A stretch of 42,687 nucleotides of DNA from Nemertoderma westbladi. Lineage: Eukaryota > Xenacoelomorpha > Nemertodermatida > Nemertodermatidae. The stretch covers positions 1-42,687 of the forward strand of contig JAUCBJ010005421.1 of assembly GCA_032718475.1 (NCBI GenBank), in the 5' to 3' direction. Within the stretch, counting starts at the first letter, position 1; each line of letters begins with the position of its first letter. The position numbers and the translations under genes were made by a program. Below are positions 1-10,290 of this stretch, piece by piece. The notes beneath the pieces were generated by a model. The model saw only the letters and a list, made by a program, of their open reading frames with translations, was not told the DNA's origin and searched no databases.

Positions 1-508
1 AATACAGTTAGACGGGGAAGAAGTGGATCTACGATGCCCACCGTTGGACGTGAACTGAATTACGCTATTAATCGGACTCGATACACCGGAATTACATATA
101 CCAACCGGAGACATCGCCCGATCAGTAAAGCCGGACGACAGTTTTTATGCGGAGCGCACCATCATGGGATGGACACTCTGCGGCATCAAAAAGGAAACTA
201 CCGACACATATACATATCTCCCTAAATGCCAGATCAAAGAGAATGCAACATCTGTGGGTTACTGTTCAGCAACCGACCTGGACGAGGATTTATTCTTGGA
301 AACCGAAAAAACCCAACAGGAGATGACAAAGTATTTCAACTTAGAGACTCAAGAGTTTGCTGAGAAGGACGAGAACCCGTCCGGGGAAGATCAATATTGT
401 ATTGACGTTCTCGACCAGGCAATGTTCAAAGATGGACATTGGTGTTCACCCATGCTTTGGAAAGACCCAGATAGACCGATGGCGAATAATGGCATCGGCA
501 TGGCATAA
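1..508 (+). pseudogene. BEL/Pao retrotransposon fragment: end of aspartic peptidase and start of RT linker
   Basis: From about base 59 the frame reads LLIGLD (the C-terminal structural motif of retroelement aspartic peptidases), then an ERTIMGWTLCG stretch that in BEL/Pao polyproteins marks the peptidase end, an acidic linker, and LWKDPDRP near the end, resembling the segment just before the BEL/Pao reverse transcriptase. An in-frame TGA at 56-58 and loss of homology after about 508 show a decayed internal fragment. No LTR and no RT catalytic motif are visible. Family assignment is by motif order, recognised by eye. The integrase piece at 18.3 kb could come from the same family but is too far away and on its own to be the same copy. 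Confidence 0.65.
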
Positions 509-535
509 TAATAATAGCATCACGTAGTATCCTCA

Positions 536-1461
536 AATGTCCCTCCTGATTACATGCATTGTGTATGTTTAGGTACTATGAAAACACTTATTAAGGCATG
601 GATAAGCACTAAACGAAGTATGGTATTGCCGTGCATCATGAAACCCAGCACTAAAGGAAATGTAAATATACTTCTAAAAGAAAATTTGGCTCATATATGT
701 CTTCTTCTTTCAACAGGCGTGTTCGGGGATTTGATGAGGTGAGCTTTTTTAAGGCCACTGAGTATAGGTCATTACTGTTATATGCCAGTCCCTTGTTTAA
801 TTCATTCCTTCCAAGTAAATACTTTGACAACCTGATGTGCCTTCATCTCGCAATTCGTTTGATGATCTCTGAAGAATTAGTCTCTGAATGTCGTTATATA
901 GACTTTGCTGAAGAACTTATTATAAACTTTCATGATAATTTGGGTAGTCTGTATACAAAACGTATGTACACATTCAATATGCATTCTTTACTTCATTTGC
1001 CGCAGTTTGTACTAAAATATGGAGCTCTGGATAATTGGTCAGCGTTTAAGTTTGAAACCTTCTTAAGTAAACTCAAGTATTCCCTAAAATCAAAACAAGT
1101 CAATAAAATGGTCAAAGAAGCAGCAAACAAAGCGCATATATTAGCAAGCTGTAGTCGAAAGGGTATACCACTAAAGATTAAAGCTGGCGATTGCTTCATG
1201 CTTAAGGGTGACTCCTCAGAGTTCAATTTTTTGTTAATTACAACGGTTATTAGCGATGTCCTTCAAGGCTTCTACTTGCGTTTTTTTGCGAATGTTTACA
1301 CTTATCCATGCAATAGTATTGGTTACGGGGAGGGATATTTTGTGAAAGATAATCCATTTTATGGCCGTTTGGATGATTCTCACTTTAAGAGATGTATATG
1401 TATGCCTTATGAATATAATGGTACAAAGGTCTTTTATGTGTCCGTGTTGTGTAATTCATAA
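536..1461 (+). pseudogene. EnSpm/CACTA-like transposase, C-terminal (DUF4218-type) part, frame broken
   Basis: The 5' part (frame of 554-742) contains DYMHCVCLGTMKTLIKAW, a hallmark preceding the DUF4218 region of EnSpm-like transposases in animals. The second part, in another frame (697-1461), reads RRVRGFDEVSFFKATEYR, then LHLAIRLMIS, YIDFAEELIINF, NMHSLLHLPQFVLKYGALDN and FETFLSKLKYSLKS, in the order expected for DUF4218. The frame change near 690-717 is either a frameshift or a small intron: TCTTCTTTCAACAG at 703-716 looks like an acceptor, but phases of the obvious donor at 662 do not agree. The catalytic core expected upstream is absent, replaced by BEL/Pao sequence, so this is a truncated copy. 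The last ~70 residues, ending in a stop at 1461, have no motif I recognise. Confidence 0.65.
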
Positions 1462-1636
1462 ACATAAACTTTAAAAAATGTAAGGTTTTGAACTCTGTAT
1501 TCATATCATATATACACCATATCATTTTATATATCATATTTTTCATATACTGTATATATATATATCATATAAACACAGTATTATTAATATTGTTAAATAA
1601 TGCTACCGGAATGTGATGATGTTATAGTCTACTGCC

Positions 1637-1945
1637 GTGATGATGGCCATTTCTTCTGTACTAGCATATCAGATATACCGGAATATAACTGAAGAGCCGA
1701 AATTGGATGGCGGTACATATGGATTTAATTATAACAATGAACTATATATTTGCGAGATACTCACCCATGGTTCACGCGTGGATGAAGGATTTAATAGCGT
1801 TTTAGAAAAGGCCCGCAAAATGAAACAGGATAAATATAATTTCAAACAAATTTTTAGATCACTACCACGTGTTGTGGAACCATTCGATTCTAATCAAAGA
1901 AAACGTATCAGATTTGCATCATATGCACAAATTGGATTCCCCTAG
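1637..1945 (+). CDS. Hypothetical 102-codon ORF downstream of the transposase
   Basis: An open frame begins with three Met codons and ends in a TAG. The product has a charged centre (EKARKMKQDKYNFKQIF) and no motif I recognise. It lies 175 bases after the transposase stop on the same strand, so it could be a second ORF or a downstream exon of that transposon. The AT-rich surroundings and its short length mean it could also be chance. No splice or promoter signal decides this. Confidence 0.25.
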   Translation: MMMAISSVLAYQIYRNITEEPKLDGGTYGFNYNNELYICEILTHGSRVDEGFNSVLEKARKMKQDKYNFKQIFRSLPRVVEPFDSNQRKRIRFASYAQIGFP

Positions 1946-2200
1946 CCATCATCTGGAGATGAAGACTCAACTCAACGACGTCAAGATAAACCCAAGAGTA
2001 CCAGTATGTTTATCGCACCAATTGCTCCTTATGAAACAAACATGGAGAAAATTCAAAATTCGACTAATTTAATCGATGAATGTACAAATGGCAATCGTCC
2101 AAATTCACAATGCACTCGCACTGGCACTCGTAACGAATTGAGACCGCTTGCCAAGTTGTGTAATATTTCGGGTAGATTCAATAAAGTGTCGTACTAGAAC

Positions 2201-2214
2201 GCCAGCAAGCTGGC
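2201..2214. repeat. Perfect 14-bp hairpin, copy A
   Basis: GCCAGCAAGCTGGC is a palindrome interrupted at its centre. Preceded by CTAGAAC and followed by TTTAAA, it matches the reverse complement of the hairpin at 41443-41458, which also sits beside CTAGAA. Confidence 0.5.
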
Positions 2215-2279
2215 TTTAAACGAACCTGTCTTTCAAGTTCAAGGTTCAACTGTATAAAGTAATGTTCTTCGATAAGAAA

Positions 2280-2478
2280 AAAGTATCGGAAAGAAGCACT
2301 TTTAGTCACCAATTTTAATTAACCGAAATTCAATTAATCTATCTGGGTGTATTGAGATTTGCACGAGTAAGGAGGCTTTTAAAATTCCATCGAGTGCAAA
2401 ACTCAATACACGAGGGCAGAATATCTGAATTTCGGTTACTGAAATTAATTACAAGGAGTTCTTTCCGACACGTTTTAG
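2280..2478. mobile_element. Small foldback (palindromic) MITE
   Basis: Two imperfect arms of about 85 bp face each other: TCGGAAAGAA, TAATTAACCGAAATTC, GTGTATTGAG and TTTGCAC on the left recur inverted on the right as GTGCAAAACTC, CAATACAC, GAATTTCGGTTA and TTCTTTCCGA. The loop is about 25 bp. It has no coding capacity. The arms, not the loop, are conserved, as in foldback non-autonomous DNA transposons. I see no clear target duplication, so the superfamily is unknown. Confidence 0.6.
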
Positions 2479-3912
2479 GCACTAATGTAATAAATATTGA
2501 TGAAAAATCTAAATAATATCTTTAACCGAAAGGCATAGTAATATAACTTTTTGATCAAGTTCTGCAGATATGGCGGCCCATGAAAAATATACCAGATTTT
2601 CTGCCGTATATTTTCACTTTGCAGTTTACCCCAATGTGAAGAATACCCGGTTTTCATTAAAAATACAGGTTACAGAAGGGCTGAATCTAACCAAAACAAC
2701 AGGTTATAAGACTGAAATGGCGTAAAAAAACACTTTATAAGGTACATTTAAAAAAATACGAATTCTTCATATAGGCCTATAAAATTTCAATGTAATTTCG
2801 ACAGAAAAGTGAATACCTGGTATTCTTCACATAGGCAGTAATAACATCATGAGCAATGCGAAATAAACTAAATCATATAGTTGCCTGAGTGATACACGGT
2901 TAGTCTATATAAATTGCATTTAGAACTGGTAAAAAATTGTTGGTTTGAAACAATGCCATTATAATGAGAAGAAATTTAATAATTATATTATTAACAATCA
3001 AACTCAAACAATCAATTGAATATTTACTAAATTGCTTCCATAATTACGCAGCGATTCAAATTATTGTACCTTTCAAATCCTGATGCTGCCTTACTCAATG
3101 TTAAATTGTGTGTTAAATAATTTTATGTTATGGAATATGTATTTATTTATAAGTAGAGATCAGGCTCAACTACAAACCAATATTGGATAGTGAGTTCCGT
3201 TTTGGAGTACTTCTTGTAGACACTAAAGTTGCAATAATTTTTGAGTGTCTGCATGGATTTTGCTCAAATTGCGTGCAAACCTTTTCTATTTCGATGTACC
3301 TTCGATTCATGTAATAAAATTTAATAAATAAATTTTGTCTTTTTTCTGCCGGTTTTGGGGGATATTCTGATCAAAAATAACAATTTAAGAATAAAATACA
3401 TTCCAAGCCTTACCGTTTAGATTTTCTTGCTAAATGCCTGAACAGAGATGAATGTACTGTATTAGATAATAAAAGTATAGAACACTAATTAATTATACGT
3501 AATCTCAGTTTAGCCTAAAAAATAACATCGGAAGCAACCAATTTAACAATATAATGTACAAAACTCCTATGAAATTTGGTGATATGTACCATTGAGTCTA
3601 TCAAACAGCTTTTGGTACCCGGCTGGTACCCTGGTTTAGTTTCTGGTATTGTTGGTTTAATCGACAGCTGTTGTAAACGTCCCAGATAAACAAAACCTAC
3701 TAAGCTATTAATGTTTGGCATTCTATCAGATTTCAGTAGTAAGTAACCTCATAATAATTGCTAAATATCAATCACCTGAAAAACATTTCAAGCAAGGGAG
3801 TTGTGGGTATTTAATTTCGCGTTCAATAATGTTGAAAATATGAATATCGCACTTCGAATCGTTCCCAACTTTTTTATTCAACAACTAGACAACAATTGAT
3901 AAATACTTGCGT
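2479..3912. other. AT-rich non-coding DNA with a weak inverted repeat
   Basis: No gene is supported. Arms of about 25 bp containing ATGTGAAGAATACC (2632-2659) recur inverted at 2811-2835, which may be the relic of another foldback element. A GGTACC-rich spot lies at 3613-3635. The short ORFs here have no recognisable motifs. Confidence 0.4.
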
Positions 3913-4305
3913 TTACAATTTTACAATGCATGCAAGTGGTTTCAAGCCATTTGGTGAACATACATAGTGAGTGATATAGTGACATATATAGTGATATAGG
4001 TAAATATAGACATATATAGTGAGTGATATAGGTAAATATATCCATCGTTGTTCTTCCTCGGCACGGTCGCGCTGAAGGTAGATCAGAAACTGCGTTAGGT
4101 CGGGCGGTTTATGTTCGTCACCCTGTTCCTGGTCACCAAGCGCGCCCTTGAGTTGATTGCGTAGTTTGTTGGACGATGTTTTCGGATTGAATTGGATTCC
4201 AGCGTTTGTACAGTGGATCTTAAGTGTCTCCCGGTCGAGATTATCAATTTCCTCGAGCCGTAGATCGAGCCAATCGTCAGGTTGAATGGGTGTTGTCCTT
4301 GCCAT
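3913..4305 (-). pseudogene. Gypsy-like gag N-terminal fragment
   Basis: The first ~90 residues start MARTTPIQPDDWLDLRL, followed by a SAP-like helix pair (LDRETLKIHCTNAGI, SSNKLRNQLKGAL) and a polar helix rich in Glu and Arg (YLQRDRAEEEQRW). This order is typical of the N-terminus of Gag in many invertebrate Ty3/Gypsy elements. After residue 90 the frame runs into a GTGAGTGATATAG microsatellite (3960-4045) that encodes only Tyr/Ile-rich low-complexity sequence. The rest of gag and all of pol are missing. Upstream (to the right on plus) is a leader-like stretch. This is recognition by pattern; a host DNA-binding protein exon is the main alternative. Confidence 0.45.
3960..4045. repeat. GTGAGTGATATAG-type microsatellite
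   Basis: Short units of GTGAGTGATATAG and GACATATATAGT alternate. The array truncates the gag-like frame. Confidence 0.7.
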
Positions 4306-4704
4306 CCTGGTCAGCTAGTGTTGTAAGTTCCACGTAGGTTAAATTCTACTGGCTCTGTTTGCCAGCTACACACTGCGCCATGTCATGTCTCGTAGTGCGA
4401 GCGGAGGTTATGAAATAAATAACATATACATATTTGAGTTCAATATAATACCAGCACACGTATAATGTTACAGTATAATAGCATCAAACATGTTGCGCTG
4501 CAGCCGTGCTGCATAAGTGGTTCGCGCATACAGCTGTACTGTGTACAGGGGGTCAGTATCTAGCAGTACTGCAGTCTGGATGTGTCGTTAAAGCCGTAAG
4601 TATGTATATCCTTAGTATATATTCCCTTCACCCATGTTGCCTTATAATCCAGTATAAAGATTGGGGCGAGCCATGAACACAACAGCTTCCTCCCTGTATT
4701 AGTA
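4306..4704. other. Leader/LTR-like sequence upstream of the gag fragment
   Basis: On the minus strand the sequence TGGCGCAGTGTG (around 4370-4381) directly follows GACATGACA, as a primer-binding site would follow an LTR end, about 70 bases before the gag start. No second LTR copy is present, so the LTR limits cannot be fixed. The rest to 4704 holds CAG/CTG-containing short palindromes and no gene. Confidence 0.3.
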
Positions 4705-5231
4705 CACAAAATTTGCACACAGCAGCGAAAAATACAAGTTTGATACGCTTGGTGCAACTCTTATATATTTCATCGAAACCAGAACCCCAAAAAACCCCAA
4801 TTGCGTAAAAAACAAGTTTCAAACAATCAATTTACTAAATTGACATATTTCAAAATTTGGTGCTGGCACCAAAATTCGGCACCCGCCGAAAAAAACAAGT
4901 TTGAAATTTCTAAATCAATTTATATAAATTCCATCCAATTGCTAACACCAAAATACCGGTGTAAATCAAAAATAGAGATGTTACAATTAATATTTAATGA
5001 AATGTAATTTTCAAAAAACGTCTCCAAAAAAGTGCCAAAAGTAGGGTTAAAAAATGGTGCTATAACTCGAAAACTACCCAATATTTTTGAAAACGGTTTT
5101 CACTACTAGGAAGACAATAGATTTTTAGGAAAAGTCATAAAATTTCAGATTCCCAACTGCGTTTGTTTCAGAATTAATATAATAAAACCACGGGAGGGGT
5201 CATATTGACCCCCCCCCCGGGTTTAATAGGG
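4705..5231 (-). mobile_element. TTAA element 1: partial, inverted copy of element 2
   Basis: This stretch is an inverted copy of 5286-5790. It ends with the terminal sequence CCCGGGTTTAATAGGG followed by TTAA (5232-5235), the mirror of the left end of element 2. Homology to element 2 fades near 4705, so the far end is deleted. It contains no ORF of note. Its terminus, TTAA border and internal G/C-run palindrome (near 5195-5220) assign it to the same piggyBac-like MITE family as 5286-6766 and 13498-14914. Confidence 0.65.
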
Positions 5232-5285
5232 TTAAATAAATTTAAGGTGATTAAATTCAAAACTGTAAAAGCCTTAGGGTTTTAA

Positions 5286-6766
5286 CCCTATTAAACCCGG
5301 GGGGTAGGGTCAATATGAACCTCCCCGTGGTTTTTTTATTATAATTCTGAAACAAACGCAGTTGTGAATCTGAAAATTAGTGAAAACCGTTTTCAAAAAT
5401 ATTGGGTAGTTTTCGAGTTATAGCACCATTTTTTAACCCTACTTTTGGCACTTTTTTTGAGACGTTTTTTGAAAATTACATTTCATTAAATATTAATTGT
5501 AACATCTCTATTTTTGATTTACACAGGTTTTTTGGTGTTAGCAATTCGATGGAATTCATATAAATTGTTTTAGAAATTTAAAACTTGTTTTATTCGGCGG
5601 GTGCCAAATTTTGGTGCCAGCACCAAATTTTGAAATATGTCAATTTTGTAAATTATTGTTTGAAACTTGTTTATTACGCAATTTGGGTTTTTTGGGGTTC
5701 TGGTTTCGATGAAATATATACGAGTTGCACCAAGCGTATCAAACTTGTATTTTTCGGTGCTGTGTGCAAATTTTGGTGCTAGCACGAAATTTTGAAAATC
5801 CATTCAATAGATAAAATTGCTTGTAACAATTTATTTCTTGCATTTTAGAGGTTTATGGCTGTTCTGAATTCAATGGAATATATAATTATCGAACTAGACA
5901 TCTCAAACTTGTATTTTTCGGAATTGGGTGCAAAATGTGGTGCTAGCACCAAATTTTGAAAACCATCAAATATATCAATTGATTGTGTCATCTTGTTTCT
6001 TGCGTTTTACGGGTTTGTTGGGTTCTGAATTCAATGGAATCAGTAAAAATTTCAAAAGAGTTTTCAAACTTGTATTTTTCACCGGTGGGTGAAAATTGTT
6101 GTGCCAGCACCAAATTTTGGAAAATGATTAAATTGATCAGTAGATAGTATCATCTTGTTTCTTGCGTTATACGGGTTTATGAGGGTCCTAAATCCGATGG
6201 AATCAATAAAAACAGCACTGGACATTGCAAACTTGTACTTTTTGGTGATAGGTACGAAATTTGGTGCTAGCACCAAAATTTGCCAAATTACGCCGAAAAA
6301 TACAAGTAGCAATAACCTGGCATATTTGAAATGTATTCCATTAGAATCAGCGCCCAAGAAAACCTGAAAATGTGAATTTATAGCATCGTATAAGTGAATT
6401 ATTTTTCCTACGCATAGAGGACTAAACAGCCATTTATGGTAATCATATCATTTTTATATATTTTCCAAAGTATTTTGCGCCCCAGAAAGCCTCTATTGAA
6501 AAACAATTAGACAAAAATTGTAACTTTCAAATTATGTGAAAATAGTGCACTACTTGTAATTTTGGTGCTGCAATATTACCACCCCAGTACATTTTTTCGA
6601 AATTTTTTTTTTTCGGTCGGATCCAGACTAGTGATACCTACTTACAAACAAAAAATTAGACGTTTTCGTTAATATTTGTAGATTTTAGAGGGGGGGGGGG
6701 GGGTCAATATGACCCCCCCCCCCCCCCGGTATTTGTACAACATTTTATAGCCCGGTACTGATAGGG
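5286..6766 (+). mobile_element. TTAA element 2: 1.48-kb piggyBac-like MITE with internal tandem repeats
   Basis: Both ends abut TTAA (5282-5285 and 6767-6770). The left end is CCCTATTAAACCCGGGG and the right end, inverted, is CCCTATCAGTACCGGG: imperfect terminal inverted repeats starting CCCTAT. Just inside each end lies GGGTCA-ATA-TGACCC flanked by G and C runs (near 5306 and 6701). The interior is mostly diverged copies of a ~165-bp unit. There is no transposase, so it would depend on one in trans. The TTAA duplication and CCC-initial ends are piggyBac-superfamily traits; assignment is inference from these. Confidence 0.7.
5725..6300 (+). repeat. Tandem ~165-bp units inside element 2
   Basis: AACTTGTATTTTTCGG, then a GGGTGCAAAATTTGGTGC block with GCTAGCACCAAATTTTGAAAA, recurs near 5745, 5910, 6065 and 6225. 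It is followed each time by CTTGTTTCTTGCGTTTTACGG and TTCAATGGAAT. About four units are visible. An inverted run of the same unit lies in element 1. Confidence 0.65.
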
Positions 6767-7013
6767 TTAAGACCAAGTAAGATTCTTTAATTTTTAAATA
6801 GTATTAACTAATATTAAATAACGAAAAAAAAAATTTCTGACCTGTAATGTAGAATATCAGATTGGGTACCTACGTATATTACAAAATAAATACAAAACCC
6901 AAAAATTATGATAATTTGAGAATTATAAATCTGAAAGGTTGTCAAAAAACGGCATATCTCCTCCCACCCCCATAATATTAATGGTTAGATTATATAATAA
7001 ATAAATACTTACA

Positions 7014-7428
7014 GATTGCAAGTCTAGGTGTGCCATAAAAATGGCAAACCCGGTTAGCTCCGGGGAGGTAAAGTAAGGTTCAGTAAATGAACGGAGGGGT
7101 TGTCGGAAGACTTGGACAGGCAATCAGTGCTGTAAATGCCAACACCCCTCGTTGAGGACTGAACTCCAGTTCCTCTAATCGAATTGTGGCTCTGGTTCGA
7201 ACTCCCATTCTAAAAAATACCGATTGCAAGTCTAGGTGTGCCATAAAAATGGCAAACCCGGATAGCTCCAGGGAGGTAAAGTAAGGTTCAGTAAATGAAC
7301 GGAGGGGTTGTCGGAAGACTTGGACAGGGCAATCAGTGCTGTATATGCCAACACCCCTCGTTGAGGACTGGAACTCCAGTTCCTCTAATCGAATAGTGGC
7401 TCCGGTTCGAACTCCCATTCTAAAAAAT
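7014..7428. repeat. Tandemly duplicated 208-bp unit with Pol III B-box-like motif
   Basis: Unit 1 starts at 7014 and unit 2 at 7222; they differ by a few substitutions and indels. Each ends with GGTTCGAACTCCC, a good B box (GGTTCGANNCC), then TTCTAAAAAAT. No convincing A box at the right distance is seen. It may be a SINE-like sequence duplicated in tandem, or a satellite dimer. The frames across it are open by chance and repeat the same peptide. Confidence 0.6.
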
Positions 7429-7654
7429 CGCTCTGATGCATCGCGATCTTTGTGCAATACATGAAACGTGATACAGCATATAACATCTCTGAAAGTATTA
7501 TATATTAGAGTAAACTTTATAACTTCTAGTAATAAGTTATGTAAGACTATATAAGAGAGAGTTATTCAAGAGGAGAATAGAAATATTTATTTTATTTATG
7601 TATTTTATAAATTCATTGAATAGGTGTGTAGTAATAAGTGCAGATGGCGTGGGG

Positions 7655-8330
7655 CGGGTGTTAAATCGACCACAAGAGGTGGGAAAGGTGTTAAATCAGC
7701 CACAATACTAAGCGCGGGTGGGTGTGGGGAAGGTGTTAAATTAACCACACTACAAAGCGCGGGTAGGGTGGGACCTGTGTTAAATTAACCACAGTACTAA
7801 GCGCGAGTGGGGTGGGGCAGGTTTTAAATCAACCACAGTACTAAGCGCGGGTGGAGGGTGGTAGATCAACCATGGTAACAATCGTGGGTGGGGTGGGAAA
7901 GGTGTTAAATCAGCCACAATACTAAGCGCGCGCGGGAGGAGGGTGGTAAATCAACCATAGTAACAATCGTGGGTGGAGTGGGAAAGGTGTTAAATCAACC
8001 ACAATACTAAGCGCGGGTGGGTGTGTGGAAGGTGTCAAACTAACCACACTACAAAGCGCGGGTAGGGTAGGATGTGTGTTAAATTAACCACAGTACTAAG
8101 AGCGGGTGGGGTGGGGAAGGTGTAAATCAACCACAGTACTATGCGCGGTTTAGGGTGGTTGATCAACCATAGTAACAATCGTGGGTAGGGTGGGGAAGGT
8201 GTTATATCAACCACAATACTAAGCTCGGGTGAGGTGGGCAAGGTGTTAAATCAGCCACAATACTAAGCGCGGGTGGGCGTGGAGAAGGTGTTAAATTAAC
8301 CACACTACAAAGCGCGGGTAGGGTGGGACT
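7655..8330 (+). repeat. Minisatellite, ~45-51-bp unit
   Basis: About 14 units of the type AAATCAACCACAGTACTAAG, then CGCGGGTGGGGTGGG and AAGGTGTT. Variant units alternate (AAATTAACCACACTACAAAG, ATCAACCATAGTAACAATCG), suggesting a higher-order pattern of several unit types. The purine-rich strand is plus. No coding role is seen. Confidence 0.8.
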
Positions 8331-9307
8331 ACTACACTACACTACTCAGCCGATGCCTTCCCCCCATTGGCTAATAACTCACTTGTCACCTTCCCATCTC
8401 CCTGGGTGTGCTTCCCCCCCCCCCCCCCCCCCGCTGCTATCTCTCTCTCCCTCCCGGAGGTATAACCTCTGACCCCTGCTGTGTATGTTCCCTTGGAGCC
8501 TATTGTCCCCGCTTATTGGGGTGATACAAGGTTGATTGGTAATGAACCTTGTAGTTCCAATATTGCTTAAAAACCAACTCTCTGTGGGCCTGGCTAGCGG
8601 AATTGAATACGCTAACACTCCCCCCCATGCTATCTTCCCAGTAAGAAGATAGCATCCACCTCTAGTGCGCTACAATTCTGCTGGATCTCGACCTAGTATC
8701 GAGTGTGGGGTGGAACTTTTTTTTCGGAGCCGGCTTTCCAGACCGCCCCCTATGGGTATGATATCACTACCCTGTTTACCTGGCGTCCCGTGTCGGGCCG
8801 ATCGTGCGCTCCTCTCACACGACTTTTGTTTCCCCAACACTTTCACCACTAACTCTACTCTGTTCTCACCCTGACTCTCCTCTACTTCTCCTCACTTCCG
8901 CTGTAGCTTTCGGACTTCCCTGTCCCTCACTCAGCCTCTTATCCCCCCCCCCCCCCCACACTTGAATTGCACCCGCACTCTCTCCGCACTACAACTCAAC
9001 CCCTATCTCTCCCACTCACTCCCGACGAGTTTCACCCCCCTCCTGTGCCGTCGCACTCAAGAAGTGTGATGTCGTCGTCCAGTGTCTCGTCCATGATAGT
9101 ATTATAGTCTATCTGTCCCCAGTCCCAGTAGCTAATTGGAAAAAGGTTGAATGACTATAGTACTTACTTCGATTATATTTTACTAAGCTAATAATGATTA
9201 CTACGTACGTACTAATTGCACTTTTCAATTATTTAAATTACTTGAATTTTGTACTTAGGAGTTCGCACGTCTCGCGTGGTGCCTTCCAGGCATGTTACAC
9301 CGAAGTC
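8331..9307. other. C/T-rich non-coding stretch with poly-C runs
   Basis: Long pyrimidine-rich segments with poly-C runs at about 8417-8433 and 8945-8958. Open frames here are low-complexity by-products. This could be 3' flank of the minus-strand gene ending at 9308. Confidence 0.4.
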
Positions 9308-10041
9308 TTAGTTTGTTCCACCAGCCTTTGGGAACCACCTCAAGTCTTTCCCTCTGTCGTCCTCCTCCCTAGGTCGTTTCCTGGTCACTGCCGCTCCTTT
9401 GGTCTTGTCTGCTTTCTGGCTTCGGACTCTCGCCGCCACCTCCTTACTGATCCTGGTTGTCGACTCCTTGGGTGCTGGTGTTATTAGTTCCCGGTATCGC
9501 TTTGCGGGTGGCCCCTCCAAGTGGCCCTGCTGTCTCCCCCTGGTGGCGTCCCATAGGATCATCTTCATTGCCTGCGGCACATGCTCCACCAAGAAATCCC
9601 TGAACTCTCCTCTATTCTGTGGCGTCCACCTATCCAAATACCTCTGCGTATTTATCACTCCGGCATATGACGCTGCAGTTGCCACTTCCTGGTAGGTAAA
9701 CGGAAGCCTCCATTTGATAATCTCCATGTGGGCCTCCTGATTGATGTTAAAGAAGCCCCACCGGAACTCCTGGGCCTTCATTCGTTGCCGAGTCATCGCC
9801 CCGACGTCGGCCCACTCATGACCTTTTTTCCAGGGAGTTCTGTTGTTTTTGTAGCTCGTAATCCTTTCATTACAGCCTCCCTCTCCTCCTTAGTCCAGAG
9901 TCGTTTATTTGAAACGCGATTTCTTTTCTTAGGTTTCTCCTCTCTCTCAATTGCTTTCTTTTTTTTTGGTTTACCAGCCTTCATCATCTGTGCAATTGGA
10001 ATACTCCATCTGCGCAGGTTGTGCGTCTTCTCTGTTCATAT
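9308..10041 (-). pseudogene. Probable last exon(s) of the tyrosine recombinase gene, SANT-like tail, frame-shifted
   Basis: The exon is reached by acceptor TTTGTTACAG (AG at 10043-10042). In the phase set by the preceding exon it reads an acidic stretch ending CTDDEGW and then a stop. One base out of frame it continues as a Lys-rich segment and NKRLWTKEEREAVMKGLRA, which resembles a SANT/Myb helix, ending at 9793. A second overlapping frame (9796-9308) adds WADVGAMTRQRMKAQEFRWG and a basic C-terminus with KRPREEDD, a possible nuclear signal. Related animal recombinase-like proteins end in a Lys-rich, SANT-like tail, supporting a link. Either two frameshifts have occurred or exon borders are missed. 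The 9308-9796 frame could be an unrelated hypothetical protein. Confidence 0.45.
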
Positions 10042-10250
10042 CTGTAACAAATCATACCAACAAAATCATACCGCTATTTATTGTTTCTATTGTCAAGTGC
10101 AAATAAAATTTATTTTATTGGAAGAGTTCAGAACAATGTGTTCCATTATTTTTTAAAGAAATTAAATTTTCTATCGGTGTCAGTTCGTTTAATTTCAATT
10201 TATTTTATAAATATATTTCTAATTAATAATATTTATAATAAGTGAGTAAG

Positions 10251-10290
10251 TTAAGGGGGGGTACCGGTACACCCCCCTATAGACCTTTTT
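10251..10290. mobile_element. Left end of a further TTAA/poly-G element in an intron
   Basis: TTAA is followed by a G run and TACCGGTACACCCCCC, resembling the ends of the 12112-12828 element (TTAA, G run, GTACACC). Sequence beyond includes GTCGCCCTCTAGCGGCC (10390-10406), similar in layout to CAGCGCCACCTAGCGG in that element. I could not find its right end. Confidence 0.45.

Larger units (their letters stand above)
5236..6990. mobile_element. Older TTAA element (same family as 12112-12828), broken by element 2
   Basis: Bases 5250-5285 (TTCAAAACTGTAAAAGCC then TTAGGGTTTTAA) and 6771-6980 (AGTATTAACTAATATTAAAT, a long A run, CTGACCTGTAATGTAGAATA) together match the uninterrupted sequence 12600-12820. 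The match breaks exactly at a TTAA, where element 2 is inserted. Its right end near 6955-6980 is degraded (CGGCATATCTCCTCCCACCCCC in place of the GTGTACCCCC end). The left half was lost when element 1 inserted or rearranged. Confidence 0.65.

Noticed and set aside
7655-8330. Possible CRISPR-like or coding repeat
   Set aside because: Units are contiguous with no unique spacers, and the frames across them are low-complexity. It is a eukaryotic minisatellite.
8417-8433. Poly-C tracts (also 8945, 25243) as functional sites
   Set aside because: Homopolymer lengths are unreliable in assemblies and there is no supporting context.
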